Part shown: piece after piece, positions 17,425 to 25,666 of the stretch
Layout of the letters: each line of letters starts with the position of its first letter
Numbering within the stretch: the first letter of the stretch is position 1
DNA from: Streptomyces sp. A012304
GTDB lineage: Bacteria > Actinomycetota > Actinomycetes > Streptomycetales > Streptomycetaceae
Assembly: GCF_026008495.1 (NCBI RefSeq)
Contig: NZ_BQUN01000095.1
Coordinates: 22,583-86,582 of the forward strand
DNA length: 64,000 nucleotides
Reading direction: 5' to 3'
Made by a program: the position numbers and the translations under genes
The notes under the pieces: generated by a model
Database searches by the model: none
Told to the model about the DNA's origin: nothing
What the model saw: only the letters and a program-made list of their open reading frames with translations

Positions 17425-17601
17425 CTACAGCGGCCCGTACCGCCCGGACGCCTCCGACGTCGGCTGGGCGACCCGGGCAGGGCGGGCCGCCGGCTCCACC
17501 GGTGGCCCGCCCTGCGCGTACCCGAAGCGCCAGGCCAGCACGATCGCCGTCCATCCCAGCGTCCACAGGCCCACCGCGAGGGCCCCCACCGTGAGGCTCA
17601 T
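17425..17601 (-). CDS. Single-helix small membrane protein, last gene of the flavin electron-transfer operon
   Basis: 58 aa. One membrane helix (about residues 3-26, LTVGALAVGLWTLGWTAIVLAW) is followed by a short polar tail rich in Pro and Ala. ATG 17601 overlaps the stop of the ApbE-like gene (ATGA), so it is translated with it. No known domain. The coupling suggests a membrane-anchored accessory to the flavin electron-transfer proteins. Confidence 0.6.
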   Translation of the reverse strand: MSLTVGALAVGLWTLGWTAIVLAWRFGYAQGGPPVEPAARPARVAQPTSEASGRYGPL

Positions 17602-18341
17602 GCCGCCGCGGCCCCCGCTCCCGTCGCCGTGGGGAACCCCGGGGTGCGCAGCACGCGCCGTTCCGCGTCCACCGCGTACACCTCGCAGCCCTCCTGCCCG
17701 GCCGCCCACTCGACGCCCTCCGCGCCCATCGCGAAGGCGGCCGTCGCCACGGCGTCCGCGACGGTCAGCGTCGGGGCGACGACGCTCACGCTGAGCAGCC
17801 CGGTCGCCGGCGCCCCGGTGCGGCCGTCGACGATGTGGTCACCGCGCTCGTAGCGCGCCGAGGTCGCCACCGCCCCCTCGGTCAGCTCCAGGACGGCGCA
17901 CAGCTTGTCGGCGAACTCCGGGTGCCGTACGCCGACCCGCCACGGGCCGCCGCCGACGACCACGTCACCGCCGGCGTTGAGGCAGAACCGGCGGGCCCCG
18001 GCGGCCGTCAGCAGTCCGGCCGCCCGCTGCACCGACCAGCCCTTCACGATCGCGCAGGGGTCGAAGTCCCGGCCGGGTGGGCGGGCGTCGAAGGCGCCGC
18101 CGGTGGCGAGCCGGTACCGCTCGCACAGGTCGAGGACCTCCACGAGGTCGGCGCTCAGGTCGCCGGCCGGCAGCTCGCCACGGCCGTACCGGGACACCTC
18201 GCTGCCGGCCTTGAACGGGCTGAACCGCTCGTCGACCTCCCGCAGCCAGGCGAACACGGCGTCCGCGGTCTCCTCACCCACGTGCTCGTCGTCGACGCGC
18301 AGGGAGACGGGGAAGCCCATGACGTGTTCGACGCGGTGCAC
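17598..18341 (-). CDS. apbE: ApbE-family FAD:protein FMN transferase
   Basis: 247 aa. ApbE features include VDERFSPFKAGSEVSRYGRGEL, the GGAFDARPPGRDFDPCAIVKGWSVQRA region, LNAGGDVVVGGG and GDHIVDGRTGAPA. ApbE proteins attach FMN from FAD to a Thr/Ser of target proteins. The natural target is the FMN-binding lipoprotein encoded one base upstream. It starts at GTG 18341. The N-terminus lacks a signal peptide, unlike many exported ApbE proteins, so the enzyme may act before export or be secreted by another route. Confidence 0.92.
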   Translation of the reverse strand: MHRVEHVMGFPVSLRVDDEHVGEETADAVFAWLREVDERFSPFKAGSEVSRYGRGELPAGDLSADLVEVLDLCERYRLATGGAFDARPPGRDFDPCAIVKGWSVQRAAGLLTAAGARRFCLNAGGDVVVGGGPWRVGVRHPEFADKLCAVLELTEGAVATSARYERGDHIVDGRTGAPATGLLSVSVVAPTLTVADAVATAAFAMGAEGVEWAAGQEGCEVYAVDAERRVLRTPGFPTATGAGAAAA

Positions 18342-18342
18342 G

Positions 18343-19029
18343 TCAGGCGCCCCGCGCGTCGATCGCGGCCTGGAGGGACTCCTTGTAGCCGTCGCTGGTG
18401 ATGGTCGCGCCGGAGACGGTGTCGATGTCCGCGCTCTGCGCCTGGAGCGTCTGAGCGATCAGCTTCGGCACCGCCGCAGTCGTCTGCGGATGATTCGGCT
18501 GCTTCAGCATCCGCACCGCCGAGATCCCGTCACCCGCGAAGGTGACCTCGACCTGCACGTCACCCTTGTCGGTGTTCACGGTGGGGCCCGCGACGACCCG
18601 GGAGGCGGCCGAGGCCGACGCGGACGCGGCCTGCGCGTCGATCGCGGCCTGGAGGGACTCCTTGTAGCCGTCGCTGGTGATGGTCGCGCCGGAAACGGTG
18701 TCGATGTCCGCGCTCTGCGCCTGGAGCGTCTGAGCGATCAGCTTCGGCACCGCCGCAGTCGTCTGCGGATGATTCGGCTGCTTCAGCATCCGCACCGCCG
18801 AGATCCCCTCACCCGCGAAGGTGACCTCGACCTGCACGTCGCCCTTGTCGGTGGTGACGACGGTGCCCTTGACGACGGTGGCCCCGGACGCGGAGCCCGT
18901 CGAGGCGGCGGACGGCGTCGACACGGGCGCCGCGGCCTCCGTGGTCGACGCGCCCGTGGACGGCTCGTACCGCCAGACCGGGACGAGGCCCGCGATGGAC
19001 AGGATCAGGACAGGTATGGCTCGCTTCAC
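18343..19029 (-). CDS. Extracytosolic FMN-binding protein with two almost identical FMN-binding domains
   Basis: 228 aa. An N-terminal hydrophobic segment (AIPVLILSIAGLVPVW) exports or anchors it. Two FMN-binding domains of about 75 residues follow, joined by an Ala/Ser linker. Each contains DTVSGATITSDGYKESLQ, the site where ApbE enzymes attach FMN to the Thr of SGAT. The two copies are nearly identical in DNA as well as protein (221 bp, offset 279 bp), pointing to a recent duplication or gene conversion. The protein should shuttle electrons outside the membrane from the ferric-reductase-like gene upstream. ATG 19029 is the first in-frame start. Confidence 0.92.
   Translation of the reverse strand: MKRAIPVLILSIAGLVPVWRYEPSTGASTTEAAAPVSTPSAASTGSASGATVVKGTVVTTDKGDVQVEVTFAGEGISAVRMLKQPNHPQTTAAVPKLIAQTLQAQSADIDTVSGATITSDGYKESLQAAIDAQAASASASAASRVVAGPTVNTDKGDVQVEVTFAGDGISAVRMLKQPNHPQTTAAVPKLIAQTLQAQSADIDTVSGATITSDGYKESLQAAIDARGA
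18354..18574. repeat. Direct repeat copy 1 (221 bp) within the FMN-binding gene
   Basis: This copy matches 18633-18853 with about three base differences. It encodes the C-terminal FMN-binding domain. Confidence 0.9.
18633..18853. repeat. Direct repeat copy 2 (221 bp) within the FMN-binding gene
   Basis: Encodes the N-terminal FMN-binding domain; offset 279 bases from copy 1. Confidence 0.9.
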
Positions 19030-19039
19030 GATGTCTCTC

Positions 19040-20377
19040 TCATCCCGCCAGGCTGAAGCGTTCGAAGTGGATCTGCTGCTTGGGCACGTCCAGCTCCCGC
19101 AGGCTGCCCAGGACCGCGTTCATCATCGGCGGCGGCCCGCACAGGAAGACGTCCCGGTCCGCGATGTCCGGCACGAGCCGGATCAGCTCGCCCGCGGCCA
19201 GCAGATCGGGCACCGGCGGCCCGGTGACCAGGTGCAGCTCGGCACCCTTGGCGTGGGCGAGGTCGCGCAGCTCGTCGTAGAGGACGGCGTCGCGGTCGGT
19301 GCCCACCCGGTAGATGACGACGGCGTGGCCGTGCAGCTCCTCCAACAGGGCCCGGATGGGGGTGACTCCGACGCCGCCGGCGACCAGGACGGCCTCCGGC
19401 CGGGTGCGGTGCATCGCGGTGAACGCGCCGTAGGGGCCCTCCGCGAAGACGCGGGTGCCGGGCGCGATGTGGCGCAGCCCGGCCGAGCCGTCACCGGCGG
19501 CCTTGGCGGTCAGGCGCAGGGTGCGGCCGTCGGGCGCGGCCGACAGGGAGAACGGGTTCGCCTGCCACCAGCGGTCCTTGGTCAGGAACCGCCACAGGAA
19601 GAACTGGCCCGCGCGGGCCGGCAGCCGGTCCAGGTCGCGGCCGGTGATGTACACGGAGACGACGTTGTCGGACTCGGGGACGACCCGCTCGACGCGCAGC
19701 TGGTGGCGCCAGTTCCGCCACAGCGGCAGCACCAGCCGGCCCACGAACACCGAGCCGAGGGCGACGGTCCACAGGCCGTACCAGTAGGACGTGGCGGCCG
19801 AGTTCGACGTGAACGTCGTCCCGACGGCGACCTGGTGGGTGAAGGCCAGCACCACGGCGACGTAGGTGTACAGGTGGATGAAGTGCCACGTCTCGTAGGC
19901 CAGCCGGCGTCGCGCCCAGCGGGCGGAGACGGCGCCGACGACCAGGATCAGCCCCGTCGCGACGACCGCGCGGAACACGCCCTCGACGGTCTCGGCGAGG
20001 TCGACGAGCTGGCTGACCGGGTCCAGCGAGGAGGACTCGGCGTAGCCGAAGGCGATGAACACCACATGCCCGACCAGCGTCCACAGCAGGCCGAAGCCGG
20101 TCCAGCGGTGCCAGTTGGTCAGCCGGTCCATGCCGATACGGCGGTCCAGCCAGGGCAGCCGGGCGACCAGCAGCAGCTGGAACGCCATCAGCAGGGCGGC
20201 GTACAGGCCGATGAACCGGCCGAGCACCACCAGGGCGTTGGACGCGAAGCCCGCCTGGACGGCGAACACGGTCACGGCGGCCGCGTTGGCGGCCAGCACG
20301 GCGTACAGGCCGGTGCGGGCCACCACTTTGGGCCGTATCGCCGTGGTGGGGGCGGGAGGCGACTGGACTGTCGTCAC
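19040..20377 (-). CDS. Ferric-reductase-like transmembrane flavocytochrome (heme b, FAD, NAD(P)H)
   Basis: 445 aa. About six helices fill the N-terminal half. Four His (in NWHRW, LVGHVVF, ETWHFIH, AFTHQV) are placed to hold two b hemes. The C-terminal half is a ferredoxin-reductase module: FAD site GQFFLWRF and NPFSLS, NAD(P)H site GGVGVTPIR and the terminal CGPPPMM. It should take electrons from cytosolic NAD(P)H across the membrane to the flavinylated lipoprotein encoded next. GTG 20377 follows AAGGAG at good spacing; the ATG at 20452 is less likely. It leads the operon and is divergent from a two-component system. Confidence 0.88.
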   Translation of the reverse strand: MTTVQSPPAPTTAIRPKVVARTGLYAVLAANAAAVTVFAVQAGFASNALVVLGRFIGLYAALLMAFQLLLVARLPWLDRRIGMDRLTNWHRWTGFGLLWTLVGHVVFIAFGYAESSSLDPVSQLVDLAETVEGVFRAVVATGLILVVGAVSARWARRRLAYETWHFIHLYTYVAVVLAFTHQVAVGTTFTSNSAATSYWYGLWTVALGSVFVGRLVLPLWRNWRHQLRVERVVPESDNVVSVYITGRDLDRLPARAGQFFLWRFLTKDRWWQANPFSLSAAPDGRTLRLTAKAAGDGSAGLRHIAPGTRVFAEGPYGAFTAMHRTRPEAVLVAGGVGVTPIRALLEELHGHAVVIYRVGTDRDAVLYDELRDLAHAKGAELHLVTGPPVPDLLAAGELIRLVPDIADRDVFLCGPPPMMNAVLGSLRELDVPKQQIHFERFSLAG

Positions 20378-20511
20378 GGACGGAAACTCCTTGATCGGGT
20401 CCTCAGGACACTGAGCTTCGCAATCCCGAGCTGTCGATATCCTGTCGTACAACTTTCAAGAGCTTATCGATCTGTGCGCACGGGAGACCGGGGCCTGGTG
20501 GAGGGGGACGC
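20378..20511. promoter_or_regulatory. Divergent promoter region between the electron-transfer operon and the two-component system
   Basis: 134 bases. The stretch around 20421-20475 is clearly less GC-rich than its surroundings (GATATCCTGTCGTACAACTT), so it probably holds both promoters and the operator of the adjacent response regulator. No clean -35/-10 pair can be named. Confidence 0.5.
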
Positions 20512-21219
20512 GTGCCGCACTATGAGCGGGTGGAAAAAGTGCGACTCCTCGTGGTGGACGACGCCCCGCCGATCGCCGATCTCGTGGCGACGGTCGCCCG
20601 GTACGAGGGCTGGGAAGCGGTCACCGCGAACACGGGCGAGGAGGCGCTGCGCCGCGCCGCGGAGTTCCGCCCGGACATCGTGGTGCTCGACCTCATGCTG
20701 CCCGACCTGGACGGCTTCGGCGTCCTCGACCGGCTGCGCCGCTCCGGGACGATGGTGCCGGTGGTGTTCCTCACCGCCCGCGACGGGGTCGCCGACCGGG
20801 TCGCTGGACTGACCCGGGGCGGCGACGACTACCTGGTCAAGCCGTTCGCGGTGGAGGAGCTGATGGCGCGGCTGCGGACCGTGCTGCGGCGCAGCGCGGG
20901 CCCCGCCTTCCAGCGGTCGGTCCTCAGCGTCGGTGACCTGACGATGGACGAGGACACCCGTGAGGTGCGGCGCGGCGAGCGGACGCTGACGCTCACGCCG
21001 ACCGAGTACGAGGTGCTGCGCTACCTGATGCGCAAGTCGCCGACCGTGCTGACCAAGGCGCAGATCCTCGACCATGTGTGGGAGTACGGCTTCGGCGGCC
21101 GCTCCAACGTCGTCGAGCTGGTCGTCAGCCGGCTGCGCCGCAAGCTCGACGCGACGGGCGCGCCGCTGATCCACACCGTGCGCGGCTTCGGGTACGTGAT
21201 CCGGCGGGCGGCGGAGTGA
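20512..21219 (+). CDS. OmpR/PhoB-family response regulator
   Basis: 235 aa. The receiver domain has the acidic pair VVDD, phospho-acceptor Asp60 (IVVLDLMLPD), TAR and K in YLVKPF. The winged-helix DNA-binding domain ends SNVVELVVSRLRRKLDATGAPLIHTVRGFGYVIR. GTG 20512 sits behind GGAGGGGGA. It shares an intergenic region with the flavin electron-transfer operon, which it probably controls. The stop overlaps the start of its kinase by four bases (GTGA). Confidence 0.93.
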   Translation: MPHYERVEKVRLLVVDDAPPIADLVATVARYEGWEAVTANTGEEALRRAAEFRPDIVVLDLMLPDLDGFGVLDRLRRSGTMVPVVFLTARDGVADRVAGLTRGGDDYLVKPFAVEELMARLRTVLRRSAGPAFQRSVLSVGDLTMDEDTREVRRGERTLTLTPTEYEVLRYLMRKSPTVLTKAQILDHVWEYGFGGRSNVVELVVSRLRRKLDATGAPLIHTVRGFGYVIRRAAE

Positions 21220-22754
21220 TCGGCCGGTTCGTGCGGGCCTACCGGGGCCTGCGGCTCGGCACCCGGCTGGCGCTGGGGCTCGGCGCGCTGTCGCTGGTGG
21301 TGTTCGCGGTGGTCGGGACGGCCCTGACGACGTACATGCGGGACTATCTGTCGGCGCAGCTCAACGAGCAGCTGAAACTCGCCCAGCTCGCCCAGTCCAA
21401 GAGCATCGCCGAGCACGGCACCCTCCAGGGCAAGAAGTACTACCGCTGGTACTACGCCGTGTACGACGTGTCCGCCGGCACGCCCGTGCTGCGCACGCCG
21501 GAGGAGCCCACCGACGTGCCCGACGACGTCGAGGAACTGACCTCCCTGGCGAAGGCGCAGAGCGCGGCGCACACCGAGCTGGTGCGCACCGAGCACCTCG
21601 CCGGCAAGGGGCTGTACCGGCTGCGTGCCTGCGAGGTCGAGCCCGGTGTGGTGCTGGTCAGCGCCGCGCCGATGGACGACATGGAGGACACTGTCGGGCG
21701 GCTGGTCAAGATCCAGGTGGTGGCGTTCGGCGTCGCTCTGCTGGCACTGGTGGTGCTCGGCCGGAAGATGCTGCGGCGCGGGCTGAAACCGCTCAGCGAC
21801 ATGGCGCACACGGCCCACGGCATCACCTCGCACGATCTGACGGAGTCGGCGGCCCGGCTGCCGCTGCGCGCGGACCGGCCGGGCGGCGGTGCGGAGGTGG
21901 AGGAGCTGCGCACGGCGTTCAACACGATGCTGGAGCACATCGACCGCTCCCTCGCCGTGCGCGCGCAGGCCGAGCAGCGGCTGCGGCGCTTCGTCGCGGA
22001 CGCCTCGCACGAACTGCGCACCCCGCTGATGTCGGTGCGCGGCTACGCGGACCTCTTCCAGTACGCCGCCGCCAACGCGCCCGAGGAGCGCGACAGGCAT
22101 CTGGCGCGGCTGCGGGCCGAGGCCGCCCGCATGGGCGTCCTCCTGGACGACCTGCTGCTGCTGGCCCGCTTGGACGCGGCGGAGATCGAGACGCCCCTGC
22201 GGATGGAGGACGCCGACCTGACGGAGCTGGTCGAGCAGGCGGCCGACGCGTTCCGCGCGAGCCACCCCGGCCATCCGCTGACGGTCGCGCCGGGCCCGAA
22301 GGCGGTACGGCTGCGGCTGGACCCGCAGCGGGTCCGGCAGGTCCTGGACAACCTGCTGACGAACGCGGCCGTGCATACCCCGGCCGGCACACCGGTGTCG
22401 GTGGAGGTGGCGCTCGGCGCGGACGCGGCGCTGGTGCGGGTCACCGACGCGGGCCCCGGCATCCCGCCCGAGGACCGCGAGCGGATCTTCGACCGCTTCT
22501 ACCGCGTCGACAAGGCCCGCAGCCGGGACCGCGGCGGCAGCGGCCTCGGCCTGGCGGTGGCCCGTTCCCTGATCACCGCCCACGGCGGCACCCTCACCCT
22601 CGCCGACACCCCCGGCCGCACGGCCTTCACGGTCGCCCTGCCCCTGACGGCGCCGACGCCGCCCGGTGACGGAGGTCCTGGGGCGGGCCCGGCCGTGGAC
22701 GGCGCCGCACCGGGCGCGGCCGGGCTCCGGCGCATCGGACCTTTGAGCCGGTGA
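21216..22754 (+). CDS. Sensor histidine kinase, partner of the OmpR regulator
   Basis: 512 aa. Helix 1 is near residues 17-40, then an extracellular sensor of about 130 residues, helix 2 near 165-190 and HAMP. The H box is FVADASHELRTPLM (His265), the N box DNLLTNAAVHTP, then GPGIPPEDRERIFDRFYR and GSGLGLAVARSL. It should phosphorylate the regulator encoded just upstream. The short C-terminal Pro/Gly/Ala tail is unremarkable. GTG 21216 overlaps the regulator stop. Confidence 0.93.
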   Translation: MIGRFVRAYRGLRLGTRLALGLGALSLVVFAVVGTALTTYMRDYLSAQLNEQLKLAQLAQSKSIAEHGTLQGKKYYRWYYAVYDVSAGTPVLRTPEEPTDVPDDVEELTSLAKAQSAAHTELVRTEHLAGKGLYRLRACEVEPGVVLVSAAPMDDMEDTVGRLVKIQVVAFGVALLALVVLGRKMLRRGLKPLSDMAHTAHGITSHDLTESAARLPLRADRPGGGAEVEELRTAFNTMLEHIDRSLAVRAQAEQRLRRFVADASHELRTPLMSVRGYADLFQYAAANAPEERDRHLARLRAEAARMGVLLDDLLLLARLDAAEIETPLRMEDADLTELVEQAADAFRASHPGHPLTVAPGPKAVRLRLDPQRVRQVLDNLLTNAAVHTPAGTPVSVEVALGADAALVRVTDAGPGIPPEDRERIFDRFYRVDKARSRDRGGSGLGLAVARSLITAHGGTLTLADTPGRTAFTVALPLTAPTPPGDGGPGAGPAVDGAAPGAAGLRRIGPLSR

Positions 22755-22776
22755 GCACGCGGGTACGGTCCCGTCC

Positions 22777-23916
22777 GTGGCTTATGTACTGGAGAACGCG
22801 GCCGCGGCGAACGACCCCTGGGAGGGCGTGGACGCCGACGCGCTGACGCGGGCCGTGCGGGCCCAGGAGGCACGTCCGGTGCCGGGGATCGAGGACATGG
22901 CGGCCTACCTGTACGCCCAGGTGGCCGACACCTCCCACCGTGACGTCGTCGGGCCGCTGCTCGACGGCGGCGGCGCGAGCGGTGTCGTCGTGCGGCGCGG
23001 CACGGTCCTCGCGGCCTGGGGCGATCCGACGCGCGTGGAGATGGCGTACAGCGCGACGAAGAGCGTGCTGTCCCTGGTCGCCGGCGTCGCCCACGACGAC
23101 GGTCTGCTGCGCCTCGACGAGCCGGTGTCCGCCTCGCTGACCCTGCCGCAGTTCGCCGACGGCCACGGGCGGTCGGTCACCTGGAGGCATCTGCTGGAGC
23201 AGACGAGCCAGTGGGAGGGCACCCTGTGGTCCAAGCCCACCGCGGCCGACGCGCAGAGCGCCCACCGGTACGCCGGGTCCGTGGGCGGCCCGCCCGGCAC
23301 GGGCTGGGCCTACAACGACGTCCGGGTCAACCTCACCGCCCTCGCGCTGACGGCCCTGACCGCCCGCTCCCTGCCCGACCTGCTCCGCGAGCGCGTGATG
23401 TCCGAGGTCGACGCGTCCGCCTCCTGGTCCTGGCACGGCTACGACACCTCCTACGTCGAGGTCGACGGCAGCCTGCTGCCGGTGGTGTCGGGCGGTGCGC
23501 ACTGGGGCGGCGGCCTGTGGATCAGCGCCCTCGACCTGGCGCGGATCGGCCAGCTGTGCCTGCGCGGCGGCTCCTGGAACGGCAAGGAGGTGCTGTCCGC
23601 CCGCTGGATCGAGGAGCTGTGGACGCCGTGCCGGGTGAAACCGGACTACGGCCTGTCCTGGTGGCTCAACGACCTCCGCACCGTGTGGCCCGCCGCCCCC
23701 GCCACCGGCCGCTGCGCCCGGGGCAACGGCGGCGGCCACCTCCTGTGGGTCGACCCGGCCCGCGACCTGGTGATCAGCTCACGGTGGGGGGCGCGGGTGG
23801 AGCGGCTGCTGGCGCAGGTGTCGGCGGCGGTGCCGGAGTGCGGAACGCGTCCGTCGTCCCACGGTGACGCGGGCGGCGGCGCGCCGGGGCGGGGAGCGTC
23901 CGTCGTCCCACGGTGA
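22777..23916 (+). CDS. Serine hydrolase, beta-lactamase/PBP4 fold
   Basis: 379 aa. The class C beta-lactamase-like fold is shown by YSATKSVLSL (Ser92-x-x-Lys95), a tyrosine motif at GWAYND and the late glycine-rich region GNGGGHLLW. There is no signal peptide, so it is probably a cytosolic esterase- or amidase-like member; substrate unknown. It starts at GTG 22777. The last 25 residues come from a 28-bp direct repeat, and the present stop lies inside its second copy, so the 3' end appears to have been extended. Confidence 0.85.
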   Translation: MAYVLENAAAANDPWEGVDADALTRAVRAQEARPVPGIEDMAAYLYAQVADTSHRDVVGPLLDGGGASGVVVRRGTVLAAWGDPTRVEMAYSATKSVLSLVAGVAHDDGLLRLDEPVSASLTLPQFADGHGRSVTWRHLLEQTSQWEGTLWSKPTAADAQSAHRYAGSVGGPPGTGWAYNDVRVNLTALALTALTARSLPDLLRERVMSEVDASASWSWHGYDTSYVEVDGSLLPVVSGGAHWGGGLWISALDLARIGQLCLRGGSWNGKEVLSARWIEELWTPCRVKPDYGLSWWLNDLRTVWPAAPATGRCARGNGGGHLLWVDPARDLVISSRWGARVERLLAQVSAAVPECGTRPSSHGDAGGGAPGRGASVVPR

Positions 23917-23923
23917 CGCGGGC
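23847..23923. repeat. Exact 28-bp direct repeat at the 3' end of the serine hydrolase gene
   Basis: Bases 23847-23874 and 23896-23923 are identical. The second copy contains the stop codon of the hydrolase gene in a different frame from the first. Confidence 0.85.
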
Positions 23924-24206
23924 AGCCGACGCCGACCGGGGTGGCCGTCCACGGGCGGCCACGGGCGGACGAACGGTTGTGCGGTGGGCGGGATGAGCGG
24001 CGGGCGGCACGGGCAGACATCTCCCAGCCCCACCCCGCATCTCTCCGCCGCACCGCACCCCGGTCGCCCCTCCGCCCGCACACCGTCGGTTTCCGGACAC
24101 CGCGTCGTCACACCGGAGGGGAACCTTTCTCCCGTCCCCTGCCCTGCCTCGCCCCCCGATCCGTCACCCGCCGAGCGCGGGGTGACGCGGAAGGACGACG
24201 TGCGCC

Positions 24207-25229
24207 GTGTCCCTGCTGCCGCTCGACGGTCCCGCCTCCCCGACGCCCCACGCGGACGACCGCCCCCTGCCGACCCCCGCTCCCCGCCCCGCCCTGACCT
24301 CCGCCGCCGTCCGCCGCGCCCTGAGCCTGCTTCCGCTGCTGCTGCTCGGGATCTGGGCCGCGATCGACTGGCGGGCCGTGCGGGACGGCGCCGCCCACCT
24401 CGCCACCGCCGACCCCTGGTGGCTGCTGGCCGGGCTGCTCTTCACCTGCCTGGGCTGGGTCGCCGCCGCCTGCGTCCGCCAGGGCGCGATCCCCGACCGG
24501 CTGCCCAAGGGACTGCTGCTCGCCTCCCAGGTCGCCGCGGGCGCCGCGAACCATGTGCTGCCGGCGAGCATCGGCGCCCACGCCGTCACCGTCCGCTTCC
24601 TGCGACGCCAGGGCGTCCCGCTCCCCCGCGCCACCGCATCCATCGCCCTGTATTCACTGGTCAGGGCCCTGGCGAAGACACCGCTGGTGCTGGTGTTCCT
24701 GCTGGCGGCGCCCGCCGCCGTACCGCCCGCCGCGCTGCTGCCCGACGGGCGCACCCTGCTGCTGGCCGGCGCGGGCCTGCTGCTGGTCCCCGCCACGGCC
24801 ACCGCCGTCCTGGCCCTGGTCCCCGCCTGGCGGCGCCCCGCGCTGTCCTTCGTCCGTACGGCGCTCACCGACGCCCGTCGTCTGCACACCCGGCCCGCCC
24901 GCTGGCTGCCCCTGTGGGGCGGCGCGCTGGCGGCCCCGCTGCTCCAGGCGTGCGTGGTCGCCTCGGTCGGCACGGCGCTCGGCGTGCCCCTGTCCTGGAC
25001 CCAGCTGGTCTTCGCGTTCCTCGCCGCGAGCACGGTGGGCGGCGCGGTCCCCGCCCCGGGCGGCATCGGCCCGATCGACGCCGCCCTGGTCCTCGCCCTG
25101 GCCGGCTACGGCACCCCGCTCGCCCTGGCCACGGCGACGGTCATCGGCTATCGCGTGCTGACCGTCTGGCTGCCGCTGCTGCCGGGCATGCTGGTGCTGT
25201 CCGCCCTGGTGCACCGCGAGGCGCTCTGA
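24207..25229 (+). CDS. Lysylphosphatidylglycerol-synthase-type transmembrane protein (UPF0104)
   Basis: A 340-aa integral membrane protein with about eight helices. Family features are PWWLLAGLLFTCLGWVAAA, VAAGAANHVLPASIGAHAVTVRFLRRQGVP and AASTVGGAVPAPGGIGPIDAALV. It lacks the soluble acyltransferase domain of MprF, so it is the flippase-like half only. Start GTG 24207 (GGAAGGA upstream). It converges with msrB, 7 bases away. The 290 bases upstream of it contain no convincing gene. Confidence 0.85.
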   Translation: MSLLPLDGPASPTPHADDRPLPTPAPRPALTSAAVRRALSLLPLLLLGIWAAIDWRAVRDGAAHLATADPWWLLAGLLFTCLGWVAAACVRQGAIPDRLPKGLLLASQVAAGAANHVLPASIGAHAVTVRFLRRQGVPLPRATASIALYSLVRALAKTPLVLVFLLAAPAAVPPAALLPDGRTLLLAGAGLLLVPATATAVLALVPAWRRPALSFVRTALTDARRLHTRPARWLPLWGGALAAPLLQACVVASVGTALGVPLSWTQLVFAFLAASTVGGAVPAPGGIGPIDAALVLALAGYGTPLALATATVIGYRVLTVWLPLLPGMLVLSALVHREAL

Positions 25230-25236
25230 GCGGCCG

Positions 25237-25644
25237 TCACTCCTCGGCCGGCGTCAGGCGCAGCGAGACGCTGTTGATGCAGTACCGCTGGTCGGTGGGG
25301 GTCGGGTAGCCCTCGCCCGCGAAGACGTGCCCGAGGTGCGAGCCGCAGCGCGCGCACCGGACCTCGGTGCGCACCATCCCGTGCGAACGGTCCTCGATCA
25401 GCTCCACCGCGTCGCTGTCCTTCGGGTCGAAGAAGGACGGCCAGCCGCAGTGGGAGTCGAACTTGGTGTCGGAGGTGAACAGCTCGGCACCGCAGGCCCG
25501 GCAGGAGTACACGCCGCGCGTCCTGGTGTCGGTGTACTCACCGGTGAACGCGGGCTCCGTCGCGGACTGGCGCAGCACGGCGTATTCCGCCGGGGTCAGC
25601 TCCGCCCGCCACTGCTCGTCGGGCTTTTCGACGTCGTACGACAT
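25237..25644 (-). CDS. msrB: Peptide-methionine (R)-S-oxide reductase MsrB
   Basis: 135 aa, normal for MsrB. Four Cys (48, 51, 97, 100; CRAC and CARC) bind zinc, and the catalytic Cys122 is in RYCINS. The family stretches FDSHCGWPSF and GHVF are present. It repairs oxidised methionine in proteins. ATG 25644 has an AAGGGG ribosome site; the longer start at 25653 is less likely. It lies 22 bases downstream of murC and is probably co-transcribed. Confidence 0.95.
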   Translation of the reverse strand: MSYDVEKPDEQWRAELTPAEYAVLRQSATEPAFTGEYTDTRTRGVYSCRACGAELFTSDTKFDSHCGWPSFFDPKDSDAVELIEDRSHGMVRTEVRCARCGSHLGHVFAGEGYPTPTDQRYCINSVSLRLTPAEE

Positions 25645-25666
25645 GAGGGCCAACCCCTTGCTTCCG

